Assembly (NCBI RefSeq): GCF_036320965.1
Contig: NC_092269.1
Span: 35,333,343 to 35,397,342 of the forward strand
Length of the DNA: 64,000 nucleotides
Direction: 5' to 3'
Source: Panulirus ornatus
Lineage: Eukaryota; Arthropoda; Malacostraca; Decapoda; Palinuridae
Shown here: in pieces, positions 11,855 to 23,907 of the stretch
Layout of the letters: each line of letters begins with the position of its first letter
Position numbering within the stretch: the stretch's first letter is position 1
Made by a program: the position numbers and the translations under genes
The notes under the pieces: model-generated
The model's database searches: none
The model's input: the letters and a program-made list of their open reading frames with translations, nothing else
Told to the model about the DNA's origin: nothing

Positions 11855-12309
11855 GTCAGTCCCTCTATCTCTTGTCTGTTAATCATTATAAGACATATAA
11901 GGAAAAGAATCATGGCTGTTCCTTATATGAAGAGAGAGCAAATACGAACAGAAATGGCGAAAATAATACATTGCTAAGTGCAGTGTTTGTTTACATATAT
12001 TTTATACTTATTCCGTTTTCTTTTGTGCAAGTCCACTGAGTTCATAGATCGAGTGTGGAGCAATTTTTCTTCACGGAGGTTTTATATCCGGGCATTCTTT
12101 GTGAAGGTTGAAGGTTAATGATTTAACTAACCTCTGATGCTTAGGTCAGAGGTCGGCAAGCCAGTCATTGTTGTAATATAGTTTTTTTTTTCCTTAGCAA
12201 TGTTGGTGTTGTGTGAACTGTGTCCTTTCGTGCTTTACTCTCACAGTGTTTAAATGTGATGGTGTTTCAGCGTTATAACCCATGTGTTAGATTGTTGCGT
12301 ATAATAAGC

Positions 12310-12640
12310 GTAGGTGTTGGTCATGTCAGTTTGCGGTCAGACAGCAGTGTATGATCAGGTCATGTCGGTGTATGGTCTGTTCTGGTCAAACAGCGTATGC
12401 TTTCGTCAGGTCTTCTCCGTATAAGGTCAGTTCATCATTGTATAGTCAAATCATATCGGTATATGGGCAAGTCACCTCACTAATTGGTCACATCATCTCA
12501 CTTTATAGTCAATTCACTTCGTATGTTCAAGTCATCTCAGTGTATGCATGAGTCATCTCAGTATATAGTGAGGTCATCTCGTTGAATGGTCAAATCATTT
12601 CACTATATGGACAGATCATCTCATCGTTGCTCAGGCCACG
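12310..12640. repeat. Degenerate ~25-bp minisatellite
   Basis: About 12 diverged units built on gtcatctcagtatatggtca, for example at 12352, 12461, 12533, 12552 and 12610. The spacing is 23-27 bases. No coding role is apparent. Confidence 0.8.
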
Positions 12641-12792
12641 CCTCACTCTATTGTCAAGTCCATTATATTATTGACGCTGTGGAATTTCTTCACTACTTTC
12701 TCTTGGCTCCCTTTTTCGTTAGAGTAAAAACTTGCATGATCTTTTTTTTTAACGGACTGGTTCGGATTTGAGGTTTTTCTTCTTCGCGCGCG

Positions 12793-12795
<3 letters not shown>

Positions 12796-12843
<48 letters not shown>

Positions 12844-13046
12844 TGTCACACACCAAAAATGGAATCCCTATTTGCAAGTTTATTTGCGGAAGAGTGAGTG
12901 TGTGGTTGGTTGCCCGTTGTTTGGTAGGTTGTTTAGCCTTTAAGGCTATCACTTGCCAGGGTAAGGCAGTTATTATCCACCAACCCGAAAAATCCTTATC
13001 TTCTACATGTTTTAACGATAACTCTAAAGCCATATGAACTCTTACC

Positions 13047-13091
<45 letters not shown>

Positions 13092-13105
13092 TGTGTGTGT
13101 GTGTG
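12796..13105. repeat. Two (GT)n microsatellites
   Basis: (GT)n at 12796-12841, preceded by a cgcgcgcgc stretch, and an interrupted (GT)n at 13049-13105. The 200 bases between them hold no recognised feature. Confidence 0.95.
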
Positions 13106-15041
13106 AAAGGGGCTGAGGGTAAAATTGATGACTCGGGAAAGTGCGTATGAAGATCATAAATATTCAAGTAGACAGGAAGGTTTTGAAAGGCATTAGACGA
13201 AGTCATGTATGCACTCACAAATGATTGTCTTGAAAATACTCAATATACCTGGTTGCAAAAAGTGTTCAATTGATCGTATGTGGACAAAGAATTAGAGAAC
13301 GTCACATATAGCTCTCAAAACAATGGTAAGAACAACAGAAGATGCTGGGAATGATGTCTGACTGTTTCCAAATATTTTGCTACCTGGCCAAGTTAATGTT
13401 TCCATTGAGATACGAGAGCTTAAGTAAGGCGGAGGTAGAACAGCCAGTGATGTTGCTGCAGGGTAACTCAGTGCCTTTTTTCTGTTACTTGAAATATGAT
13501 GTTAATATATGCAAAACTTTATCCTCTTTGATTCGTTTACAAAAATATCAGTGAATATTGTTGTACAACGGTTGCGTGAAATGGGGGGAAAACATCAGTT
13601 TCTTTGTTTTGAAGAAAGTTGAGAAGGCTGTAGATACATTTTGTGGTCATAGTCCACCTTCTTAGTATTTAGATTAAGCTGAAATAGCGTAATTTTAAAT
13701 AATTAAGTGTTTTCATTAATTTTAACATTGTTAAGACCTCGTATTATTCTCTGCTGGAAACATTCACAGAAAACCGGTAATGCAGCGGGTAGACTCAACT
13801 GTAAATGCTTATCCTCTGTGACCTCTACATTTTCAATGCATAAGTCACTTTTTGCTTTAATTAAAGGGTATTATGTTACCTGCAGTCTTTCATATAAGCA
13901 CATTACGTTTTGACAAACCTGATTAAACAATGAAATAAGATAGAAAGTGTATTAATCCAGCTTGATCTGGTTTCGTCCTCTGCTCTGTTTGAAATGCATC
14001 ACTTTTTAAAATTCCCGACATAATTGTGTTGTCCTGATGTCATGCATGGCATTAGAAGCCCCAGTATCGGTAGTATTTCCTTTAAGTATGTTTTACGTAT
14101 TCGGTATTTATTCTAACGTGATATCCGTCAGTCCTTAATGCACAAGAACATGATTGTATTCCCTGTGGTTTGTTCGTGCATGGTTAGTTGGGTTATATTG
14201 GCTCTAGGCTTATCGTCTGCCAGGGTTACTTAGGAATTCATCGTTCAAGTCACAACTACACTCCAAGTTCCGAAGATATATGGACGTCCATACATCCTCC
14301 CACCGATTCTGATTCTTGAGTTTACTTAAAAGATGAAGGTTGCATTAGTATCTATATAGTTGTCTCTGCTACCACATACTGTTTATGGTGAAAAGGAACA
14401 TATCCTAAAGTGACCTGAAATGACAAACTGTTTTGTGACATCCCTCATCGTTTTTATGAAAATTAAAGGTCGTGTAAAAAAATGTACGAAATCTCTTACA
14501 TTCTCTTCGTCAAAATTCAAAGATAACGATATCCGTTTTCTATGTTGTGCCCCATGAGCACGACGATACGACTCTTGCGCTTGGGCTTTGACTTGAGCAA
14601 GGCTTGATTCACGTGGTGAAATACTACTGACGAAGGAGGGAGGTTTCCGACAAGGCGCCCTCAGTCATAACCGAGAGTTGAAGCACCAGGACACAAAGGC
14701 AACCCTTGGCAGGTCTCTAGATTGGCTGGAGAGACAAAAGGAAACGGGCACACGATCGTTGACTGGCTGGCGTTGATTGCCAGAGACCCGTGAAGAGCAT
14801 AGAGGCTGGCTATGACCTCCCTTCTTAAGCAACATGACTTAGGTTGAGGTCAGCCTGTGCGAGGGGCGACTCTGTAGAGTGTGGTCAAATTAGCTGGTTA
14901 CTATTGTGATTACAGTGCCGGGCGCCTGTGACTGATTTCGCCTCTCACCTCTCGAGAATGAGTGTCATTGCTGAATGACACAACATATATCATGCTCAAG
15001 TTGAGAGTCATATTTCTTGGTATATCTAACACAAGTAAATT
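13106..15041. other. Intergenic, no recognised gene
   Basis: AT-rich and free of long tandem repeats. One isolated GTCGTACC-like unit (gagcacgacgatacgactct) occurs at 14556-14575. The open frames have no motif. Confidence 0.5.
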
Positions 15042-15065
15042 CACACACACACACACACACACACG

Positions 15066-15143
<78 letters not shown>
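15042..15143. repeat. Compound (CA)n-(TA)n microsatellite
   Basis: CA units at 15042-15069 with one cg interruption, then about 37 TA units to 15143. Confidence 0.97.
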
Positions 15144-15145
<2 letters not shown>

Positions 15146-15617
15146 GTTACGAACGACTGATATAACGTTCAGTAACAGTTCTGTTACTTGAGGAGTAAGT
15201 CACACCTGGCACCCTCGAGGGCTAGGCTGGCTGCTCGCCATGGTGTTGATTTGTCGTCCATAACCTTTCCCTGTCGGGGTCTCGGAGGCCTCAGACACTG
15301 GACAGACCCATACACGTCCTGAATAGCTGAGGGTTGTCCCGCTAACAAGTCGTAATGGCCCTTTGTCCCATCTCGGGAGTTGGTCTCATGTAGTTTGCCA
15401 CCCTGATAACTCACACGCCTGAACTCCGGAGACGAGGCATAAGGTCGGTGGTCTCACTGGAGAAGAGGAAGTCTGTAGGCCTTATGGTGTCCGTTTTAGC
15501 ATGGCATCGTCGTAACTCGTGTATGTAAATGAGATGGACCGGCGCCATACATCGTACCAAAGACTGATCGAGAATTAGCATTGTAGAAAAGGTGGGGTCA
15601 AGCGTCAGTCAACATAG

Positions 15618-15705
15618 ATGATAATAATAATAATAATAGTAATAATGCTAATAATGATAAATGATGATAATAATGATAATGATAGTAGTAGTAGTAGTAG
15701 TAGTA

Positions 15706-15739
<34 letters not shown>

Positions 15740-15790
15740 TAATAATAATAATAATAATGATAATAATAATGATATTATTATTATTATTTT
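15618..15790. repeat. (AAT)n-based compound microsatellite
   Basis: Runs of ATA/ATG trinucleotides with an internal (GTA)n block at about 15684-15708 and a terminal (ATT)n. The 74-residue frame (poly-I, poly-S, poly-N) is a shadow. Confidence 0.95.
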
Positions 15791-16480
15791 AAATGTTATT
15801 AATGATAGATCTTATAAAACCTTTTTACTGTTTCCACCTTAGGTTGTTGTAATGATACTGTAATTTTGATATACGTTTTATTTCTTAAAATGCAGCCAAA
15901 GTCTGAAGTATACGAAAAGTACACGCCCTACAGCTAGTGGAACTAGAACAGTGAGATGAGGAGGTAAACATACGTGTCTTTGGGCATAACAAATGGAATG
16001 ATAACCGATATATTCCGAGGGCTTATAATTCCGAAGCATTACTTCGAAGTCATGAATCCTAACACAGTGAAAATTTAGGTAAGTTTAGGTTATTTAGTAC
16101 CATTTTCTTTTTCGGAATCGTGAGTGTTCGAATCTGTGATGTTTGGGAATAACTTAAACAGAATTGAACGCTGACTGTTTTGGATGAATGGACCACCTCA
16201 CAGAATTCGCCAGGACCTCTGAACTTGCGACCACTGTGGCAAGATGTCCAAGAAACTCGTGTATTATGAATGTAAAAGAAAATAAGCTTAGTCAATTGAA
16301 TGTTCATATGTATGGGGTACATGTGGAAATTTATGGGGTTGGAGTATTGGTAGGGGAAAAAAAACAAAACAGACGAACAAATGAATAAACACAATAACGG
16401 AATTCGTGACTAATGTCTTTGGAAGTTTCTGCAAGATGATGATGGGTCTTTACTTTGGATTTTGATTTGTCGTTCTTGGA

Positions 16481-16483
<3 letters not shown>

Positions 16484-16539
<56 letters not shown>
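16484..16539. repeat. Compound (CT)n-(CA)n microsatellite
   Basis: About 19 CT units followed by about 8 CA units. Confidence 0.95.
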
Positions 16540-16739
16540 TCAGTGGTAAGCCTTGTAGATACTTGTAAAACGCGCTTCCTCCCTCCTATTTTACATCAAT
16601 GGTATATATTACGGTGGTTTAGGACAACAGCAGGCCCAGACACGAGTCGTCAAGCATCAGGTAGCTTTTCAATGTGTACCGTTGGTATGTTTAGTATCAT
16701 TATTAAACCTCTTCTAACCATCGACCGACCTTAAACAGT

Positions 16740-17441
16740 ATTTCCGTATGTCTTTTTGGAACATCATTCTTGTCTAAGGCTTGTATTGTGTGATCTTTGG
16801 TTACTTCGTCTTGACACAATGAAGAACCGTTGACTGTCGAGGTCGTCTCTCTAATATTGAAATTTGAAGGCTGTGATCAGGTCACCCTTATCTCGTCTTC
16901 TCTTCCTTGGTGCAGAAATGTGTAGCTTTCTGTCTGCAAGTCAGTTTCCTTTAATTGAGATACTGTCTTAGCTGCCCATCTCTGGATGCTCTCACATAAT
17001 CTCCGTGCCTCTTTAAGGTGCGCTGGCTAGACGTGAGAGACATAATACAGTTTTGGTCTGATGTAAGAATATAAATAGTTGACCAAACATTTTCTTATCC
17101 ATTTAGATAAATTCGTTTTCTGATTTTGCCTGGGGACAGCTTGCTGTCTGATGCGACACTGTGACGACAGGTTAGGTACAAGTGTCTCGTTCGTAGACAG
17201 ATTCAAGTGGTTTAGTTCCCGCCTTCCATCGCCGCGCCACGTCCTCAGACTTTAGCACCTTCTGGGATCAGATTTCATCAACGAACTTTTGGAGTTTGTT
17301 TAGGTCCCTTTGTAAGGTGATGCAAGTCATCATTATTCTTTCTTTCTTACTCATGACCTTGGCAACATTTACAAACATGTTCAGGTGAGTCAAGCGAATG
17401 CCTTATACTAAGAAGGGCAGGAGGCTGCCCTGTGGCACACC
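16740..17441 (-). mobile_element. Decayed CR1/L2-like LINE reverse transcriptase
   Basis: On the minus strand, reading from the high-coordinate end, 17441-17412 encodes GVPQGSLLPF, the conserved block just before the catalytic centre. It is followed by NMFVNVAK (an eroded MFADDAK), then TLQRDLNKLQKF. Further on come DLGVTVS-like and YIRPKLYYVS (the YxRPxLEYAS block), LCESIQRWAAK (the LExxQRRAAK block) and finally KGDLITAFKFQY at 16888-16853, the RGDLITxFKIL block near the C-terminus. The order and spacing are those of a non-LTR retrotransposon ORF2. Multiple stops and frame changes show a dead copy. It continues on its 5' side into a (GT)n tract at 17446, which may have replaced or interrupted the rest of the domain. 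Confidence 0.85.
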
Positions 17442-17443
17442 AT

Positions 17444-17445
<2 letters not shown>

Positions 17446-17480
<35 letters not shown>
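17446..17480. repeat. (GT)n microsatellite
   Basis: About 17 GT units immediately beside the LINE's GVPQG block. Confidence 0.95.
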
Positions 17481-17481
<1 letters not shown>

Positions 17482-17574
17482 GTTATTGGCTTGTGAAGAT
17501 TTCCTGGGGGATACCAACACGACAAACATTTCACTGTAAGGTCAAGTCTGCCTAAGCCAGGCAGGCAGTCATAC

Positions 17575-17735
17575 CCATGGGTCGTGCCCTCGTCTCAAGG
17601 ATCGTACCGTCGTGCTCAAGGGTCGTACCTTCTAGCTGAGGGGGGAACACACCGTCGTGCTTCAAGGATCGTACCCTCACTTTGAGGTGTCGTAGCGTCG
17701 TGCTTCAGGACATGACCGTGTTGCTCAAAGAGATT
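17575..17735 (+). repeat. GTCGTACC-family minisatellite
   Basis: About six units: gggtcgtgccctcgtctcaa, ggatcgtaccgtcgtgctca, agggtcgtaccttctagctg, aacacaccgtcgtgcttcaa, ggatcgtaccctcactttga and gtcgtagcgtcgtgcttcag. The leader (aagtctgcctaagccaggca, then gtcatac) resembles the leader of the copies at 31.7 and 51.35 kb. Confidence 0.8.
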
Positions 17736-17757
17736 TGTGTCCTGGCGAGCTGCCAGT

Positions 17758-17894
17758 CGGTTAAGCCTGGCCACACGCTGGGGTTAGCCCTAGAGTGGCG
17801 TCCCTCACGTGTCACATGCCGTTGAAGGCTCTTGTCCCTCAGGCCAAGCTAAACATTGACCCGTCATGCCACCAAGCTTAGAATATACCTTGAA

Positions 17895-17964
<70 letters not shown>

Positions 17965-18470
17965 CACACACACACACACACACACACACGCGCGCGAGTA
18001 TAGTACATATATATGTTTTGCGGTCATATATTATGGCAATTATTATGCAAAAAATCCTCGATATCACTTGTAAGATAAGGACGCAGTAGACCTCTTTAAT
18101 GCTGTGAGATTAGACCACATCAGACAAGCTACAGCTGTCTGGTGGAGTCTATAAAGTATGCTCCAGCTCCACTTCATGACACAGACGTGATGACATCACA
18201 TGAACCAGCTCGAGGGCAATTGATGTGGAATTTAAAAAAAGGACCTCTTATACCAGTGGGCCATAAAACCATAAGGGCACAAACACCCATATGGACCATA
18301 CATAGGACGAACGTCCGTACACGAAGCTAGGCTAGGCTTGTGTCGGCTGCCATGGACGGACCATAGTCCAGGGGGTCAAGACTGTGGGTTCATTTATACA
18401 TGACAGTATCGCCTTGTCACTCTTGATAACTGAGAAGATTATTAACTGAAATGCTGTGTGTGTGTGTGTG

Positions 18471-18534
<64 letters not shown>

Positions 18535-18671
18535 TTCAAGGTATATTCTAAGCTTGGTGGCATGACGGGTCAATGTTTAGCTTGGCCTGAGGGACAAGAG
18601 CCTTCAACGGCATGTGACACGTGAGGGACGCCACTCTAGGGCTAACCCCAGCGTGTGGCCAGGCTTAACCG
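17758..18671. repeat. Long perfect inverted repeat (141-bp arms)
   Basis: The left arm 17758-17898 is, base for base, the reverse complement of the right arm 18531-18671 (141 of 141 by eye). Each arm borders a (TA)n tract on its inner side (17899-17960 and 18478-18530), and each TA tract borders a CA/TG tract (about 17965-17989 and 18453-18476), so the symmetry extends about 90 bases further in with length differences. The remaining spacer, about 18000-18450, is not palindromic and shows no transposase-like frame. No target-site duplication is obvious outside the arms. It may be a recent inverted duplication, a foldback-type or non-autonomous element, or an assembly artefact. Confidence 0.95.
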
Positions 18672-19016
18672 TTCTAAGTTGTGGTTGTCTTGGAGGATAC
18701 GACAGCAAAACGTTACCAGAAGAAACAACGAGTTGCAGTTGGTAATCTTATTAGTTATGAGGAATGATATGGCACCAGTACAAGGCATAACGAGGAAAAT
18801 TTGTGATGTATACCACATGACTCTTAAGATTCTCTTAAGCATGTAGATGTTTCGCAAGTCTTTCTCCGGAGGTAAACTAAATTCAGAGGGAACTTTTTCA
18901 TTCCATTCATAAAGTTTGGTTAAAGATCCAAGGCTGTTCGGCAGACAAAGAGGATACGATCATGTTACCCATGAACTGACTGTCTTTGAGGAGTTTCAGT
19001 CTATCGTATGTTTGTA

Positions 19017-19076
<60 letters not shown>

Positions 19077-19403
19077 ATAATTCTTTTACGTTGTATATTT
19101 TGTGAATAGAGATTTTGACCTTATTTTTCCTTCGTGTAAGGGCATCAGGCAATGATGCAAACACCTTGCTTCGGTACGTGGAATATCTGCCAACCTAGCA
19201 AAGGTGATGACACATACGTCATCACCGAACGTCAGTACTTATGTGTACAAAAGGACTTGGAGTGAGGGTCGTCTGACCTGGCCAATTGGTAGACCAGATC
19301 TCTCTGGTTGTACTGGTATGGGAGGGTGAGGGGAGGCAGGACAGGTACAGACAGTCTCAGGCCTCTCTCGCTCATCTCACTAGTATGTCATATACAGACC
19401 CAT
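18672..19403. repeat. (AC)n tract within plain intergenic DNA
   Basis: (AC)n at 19017-19074 is the only recognised element. The rest shows no gene or repeat. Confidence 0.8.
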
Positions 19404-19644
19404 GGGTGATCCGTAGATCCAGCAGGGGATTGGCTACACCAACGTGTGATCCATGTATCCAGTAGGTGATTGGCTACACCAAAGGGTGATCCATAGATCC
19501 AGTAGGTGACTGGATACACCAAAGGGTGATCCATAGATCCAGCAGGCGATTGGCTACACCAACGGATCCAGCTACACCATGGATCCAGCAGGTAATTGGC
19601 TACACCAACGGGTGATCCATGGATCCAGCAGGTGATTGGCTACA
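19404..19644. repeat. 40-bp minisatellite, about 6 units
   Basis: Units run from gggtgatccatagatccagc through caggtgattggctacaccaa. Four consecutive units are exactly 40 bases, the fifth is rearranged and the last is partial. Confidence 0.95.
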
Positions 19645-20214
19645 GTGGCTAATGATGGCGCGTATCGTGGCCCTTCGTGCTCTTAGATTCACCAAGTTTC
19701 CATCTGTCACGGGCCCTTGCCTGATGGCGGCGTGTTTTTCTGGTAACGGATGTTCCTGCAGATGTTATTAAGCAATTATAGCCACGAGCCAAGACCGAGG
19801 TCATGAAATGAGGAACTGTGCGTTGCGATTAACAGCTTAAGTAAAGTTAGCTGAATGCCGTGAGTACGCTAAACTTGTTTTTATATATGGGACGAGAAAG
19901 TTTTATGTCGTTTCATCTTATTACGAAGGTGATTCTTACCATCTCTGGAAAGATGTGTGAGTAACACATCCAACCACACACAGTTGATAAAAGATCATTA
20001 GCTTCGCTGGTGTTCCCCCTTCTGTTCTACGTTGTGTACGTTGCATGACGTCAATATTGGGGTCTTCTTGCTAAGGTTGATAGAGTATTATTAGTTTCAC
20101 ATCAGAAATCGTTGTGCCCGGGTGGTAGAATCACTGTACAGTGACTTGACAAAGGGCAGTAGATATTAAGGTATACAAGAAAACGAATTATGGACCAATA
20201 AGGGGGCGATTTAT

Positions 20215-20402
20215 CATGGGCAAGGAGGTTGAATTATCGTACAAAACGAGTGAGGCCATCGAATGCAAGGGAGGATGAATTATCGTACAAAAGGAGTTGA
20301 ATTATCGTATGCAAAGGGGTTGAATTATCGCACAAAAGTTGCTTTATGGTTGGGCAAAGGGCTGAATCATCGTACAAAGGGAGTTAAGTATCGTACACAA
20401 GG
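20215..20402. repeat. Degenerate ~26-bp minisatellite
   Basis: About seven units built on gttgaattatcgtacaaaag, including variants aagtatcgtacacaagg and tgaatcatcgtacaaaggga. Confidence 0.85.
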
Positions 20403-20427
20403 TGTCGCGTGAGAGCAGATGGTGGAG

Positions 20428-20800
20428 TGTGTGTGTGTGTGTGTGTGTGAGAGCGTGGTGGAGGGGTAAGGTGGGCGTCGCGAGGGATTGTAGCCTGGTG
20501 GTGTGTTGTCAGATTAAAATAGTTGGTCGCGTCTCCACCGGTGGCGGGTGTCGGGGCGCAAGGGGGCTTGTTGTTGTGTCGGGTGCGAGGGGGTGTATAG
20601 CCTTGGGCGGGCAGCATGCTGTGTTGGGGGCGACCCAGCATCAAGCAGCACGGCCGCCCCTTAAGGGACCTGCTACCGTAACGTACGCACGGCTATCTTC
20701 CCGGATGGGCGCGAAGAATTTCGAAATGATCAATACGACTCGCGTTATCTCGGTAGGGTTGGTAAGCATGAGTGTGAGGCAGATTTCATGATGATTATGA
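20428..20800 (+). other. GC-rich segment with short (GT)n tract
   Basis: (GT)n at 20428-20448 is followed by GC-rich sequence open in one + frame for 129 codons (20402-20791). A start at 20705 reads MGAKNFEMINTTRVISVGL and is followed directly by gtaagc, a good splice donor. This could be a small first exon, but the ATG context is poor, the peptide is not recognised and the minus strand is also open. I record it only as a weak possibility. Confidence 0.2.
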
Positions 20801-21165
20801 TGACTTCAGTTTATAGTCATCTCCATCGAACTATTTGATTAATATAACATTTATTATCGCTGTTATTCGGTTAACTACGATCTCATGAAAACTGGGGGGC
20901 TACCAGTTTTTCAAAATCTTTCGTTCGTGGTGTCATACTGTTTCACACAAAAAGTGGTAAGATTATTATTTTTTATTTCTTAACGTGTGTTCCCCAGCAT
21001 TGCTGCCCTACCTAGTTTTGAGCCCTGTTGAGCCATGAGCAGGTAGAACTGCTGGGTCCACTGATATGTTTCCTCACTGACCCTCCCTCAGCATGATCTT
21101 GGTCGCTGCATTAAGCATCATATGTTTGCATAATGATGTTTACTTGTTGTTGGGCCTCATGAAGC

Positions 21166-21325
21166 GAATCATTATGGAACCTGTGACGCAACCGAATCAT
21201 TATGGGAACTGTGACGCAACCGAATCATTGTGGGAACTGTGACGCAACCGAATCATTATGGGAACTGTGACGCAACCGAATCATTATGGGAACTGTGACG
21301 CAACCGCATCATTATGGGACCTGTG
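21166..21325. repeat. 28-bp minisatellite, about 6 units
   Basis: Near-identical units gaatcattatgggaactgtg followed by acgcaacc. A stray related unit (gaagcaaccgaatcattgtc) is found at 22673-22692, 1.35 kb away. Confidence 0.97.
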
Positions 21326-21496
21326 TCTGCATCAGGGCTGTCCTCCCTCCCTCCCCTCCACGCAGGTGCAGACCCTGAATTTTTTCCATTAATTTCCGTC
21401 CACCGGCCATCCCGACCCCCTGCTGGTGTCCGAGACCCGGTATAAACGCGCGGCTGATGTGTTCGCTGAGGAGCACTGCGTAGTTTGCTCTAGTCG

Positions 21497-21655
21497 CTAG
21501 GTGGGTAGGATGGTCGCTCCGTGGCCCGGTAGGATGGTCGCTGGTCGCTGCGTCGCCCGGTAGGTTGGTCGCTGGTCGCTGCGTCGCCCGGTAGGATGGT
21601 CGCTGGTCGCTGCGTCGCCCGGTAGGATGGTCGCTGGTCGCTCCGTCGCCCGCAC
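21497..21655. repeat. ~31-bp minisatellite, about 5 units
   Basis: Units built on gtcgcccggtaggatggtcg then ctggtcgctgc. GC-rich. Both long minus-strand frames over it (repeats of RSDQRPSYRAT type) are shadows. Confidence 0.95.
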
Positions 21656-22591
21656 CATTGCTTTGAGAAGGGGAATGATAGGTTGCATTGATACGTATAT
21701 AAAATCAGGAACGAGACGGAAAATATACGTAAAAGGGTAATGATAGAACAGATCTTGACAGCGGTGATGTGCGACATGTTGTCTGTTATCTACGTGCCAG
21801 AGTGTGTAGTAGACAGCAGTGCGAATCACCGCCGAGATATATGACGCGGATAAGAAGATAATTTTTTCTCAGCAGCATTTTTCGTTGATGGCGACATAGG
21901 CGGATCGCTCATCTGTCTCAGGGACATCGTCGGTGATTTTACCGTCAGAGATTTACATATTGTTTTTGATCCTTATTCAAATTGTCGTACATCCTCATGA
22001 ACCTTCACGTTCCTAGTTGGTTCTTTGCAGTTTACCCTGCGCTGCATTGCGGTAAACGGAGTTTGTTTATCTTCCATAATAGCCTAGTAGGCTTCCCTTT
22101 ACCCCTCCATCCCTGACTCATCGTATCTTTGTATTCTTCACCATATAGCATTCTCTAACGGGTAAATTAACGTCAACACTGTCATATTTCTGTCAACCTC
22201 GTCGCATCATTGACTTATTAACATCGGATTCATTCCCTTACATTTTTACTTGCATTCAGCCTCAGGTCTGCCTCTCTTCCCTGCTACATTTTTTTTTTCT
22301 AGTCCGTTGTATATTCTTCATCCCCTGCGGGCCTCAAGCCTTGACGATCCTTGAGTCGGAGTTGAGCCAAGTCAATAAAGTCTGCGGAGTTTGCCAAGCC
22401 AACCGAAATGTGACTCATTAAGACTCGCTCTCTTCTCACAACAGGTTTTCTTTTAGAATCATAACAAGGCTAGTTTACTGTGGTGTTCGTGGGCTCGTAT
22501 GGAGGACAAGTTTTGAGGTATACTCTTCTGAAGTTTCTTTCAACACATGCATTTGACAAGAAGAAACTCACTTGAACTCACAAAAATAAAT

Positions 22592-22593
<2 letters not shown>
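21656..22593. other. Intergenic, no recognised gene
   Basis: No motif-bearing frame and no tandem array. The right half is moderately pyrimidine-rich. Confidence 0.5.

Positions 22594-22634
<41 letters not shown>
22594..22634. repeat. (AC)n microsatellite
   Basis: About 20 AC units followed by a short degenerate acgcacgcacacgcgcgcc tail. Confidence 0.95.
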
Positions 22635-22638
<4 letters not shown>

Positions 22639-23114
22639 CACGCACACGCGCGCCGCAACCAACAGTTTATGGTGAAGCAACCGAATCATTGTCGCCACCG
22701 TCACATCCTTCTACCTGAGATCCCTCGCCCTCGAGTTGCAGTTGGGCTTCACAATCACATCGACCTCACACATACCACCACGATAACAGCCGTGTTCCAT
22801 CCACTGTGAGATCATCATTTGTGTAAAGATTATAATCGTCTCCACTTATTAATAATCCCATTTTTTATCTATTTATTTTAACGGCGTTTATTTAAGCTTG
22901 TGGATGTACTTCATGAATTATTGATCATCATTAGTAGTGTTACACATTCAGACACAGGCATGTATCCGTGTTCGGCACTCTCATACATAAGCCGTCATGG
23001 ATGGCTCAGACTCTGTTCTTAACTCTAGATTTTCCTGTGGTGAGCGCTACGTGCTTGCCTTACCCAAAGGCAAAATTTCATCGTAGGTACTCACAGCCAG
23101 GCTGTCGCCGGGAG

Positions 23115-23118
<4 letters not shown>

Positions 23119-23195
<77 letters not shown>

Positions 23196-23635
23196 TCTCT
23201 TCACCATCTCTTATTGTCTATTGTCCCATTATCATCTCGCATTCCCTAGACACGTCTTTCCACCGCCTCTTTCTTATGTTCCCTGTTCCTCCTCTTTCTC
23301 TCGACCATCCCTTTCCCCTCGATCCTTCCTTGTGTTCTCTTTCCCTTCCATCCCCGTCTTTTTTCCTGTCTTTCTTATCATAATTCTATCCATTTCCCAT
23401 TCTTTTTGTCCGTCCATTTTCCTTTTTCTCTTCCCTTCTCTCCTTCGGTTCCATCTCCACCTGTTCTTTATTCCCATCTTTTCCTATTCCTGTGTATTCC
23501 TCGGTGTCCTTCCGTTTGCAGTTTCATTCCATCGGTAATGGAAAAATATAGAAAATGGAGAACATAATGCCAACATCCACAAAGGGAGAACACTCCTCAA
23601 GTCCGCACTTAAAAAAAAAAAAAAAAAAAAAAAAA
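23119..23635. repeat. (CT)n, pyrimidine-rich stretch and poly-A
   Basis: (CT)n at 23119-23190 leads into about 350 bases of C/T-rich sequence with few purines, and a run of 25 A at 23611-23635. The long frames on both strands are compositional. Confidence 0.9.
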
Positions 23636-23907
23636 CCGACTCTATTCCCCTCTTCCTCTTCAGTTTTACTCACCATTTTCTCAGTGCCTCTTGCCCTGAG
23701 CCTACCCTCGTTCCCCGCTCCTACTGTACCCAGAGTGCCACCAACACCACCGCTCGTGTTGTTTACATATTTATAACCCGAGTGTGGAGGTGCACGACGA
23801 CGCGGGCCGAGCGGGTCTCCTGCGTATTTCCCAGCTTGTCCTCGCACGCTGGGTGAACTGTGCCGTCATGAGCCAGTGCTGGGGAGGCTTTCGGTAGCAA
23901 CCGCTGC

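Noticed and set aside
20402..20791. 129-codon + frame as a full gene
   Set aside because: It begins in a (GT)n tract, has no motif, and the minus strand is open too. Only a weak first-exon possibility at 20705 is recorded.
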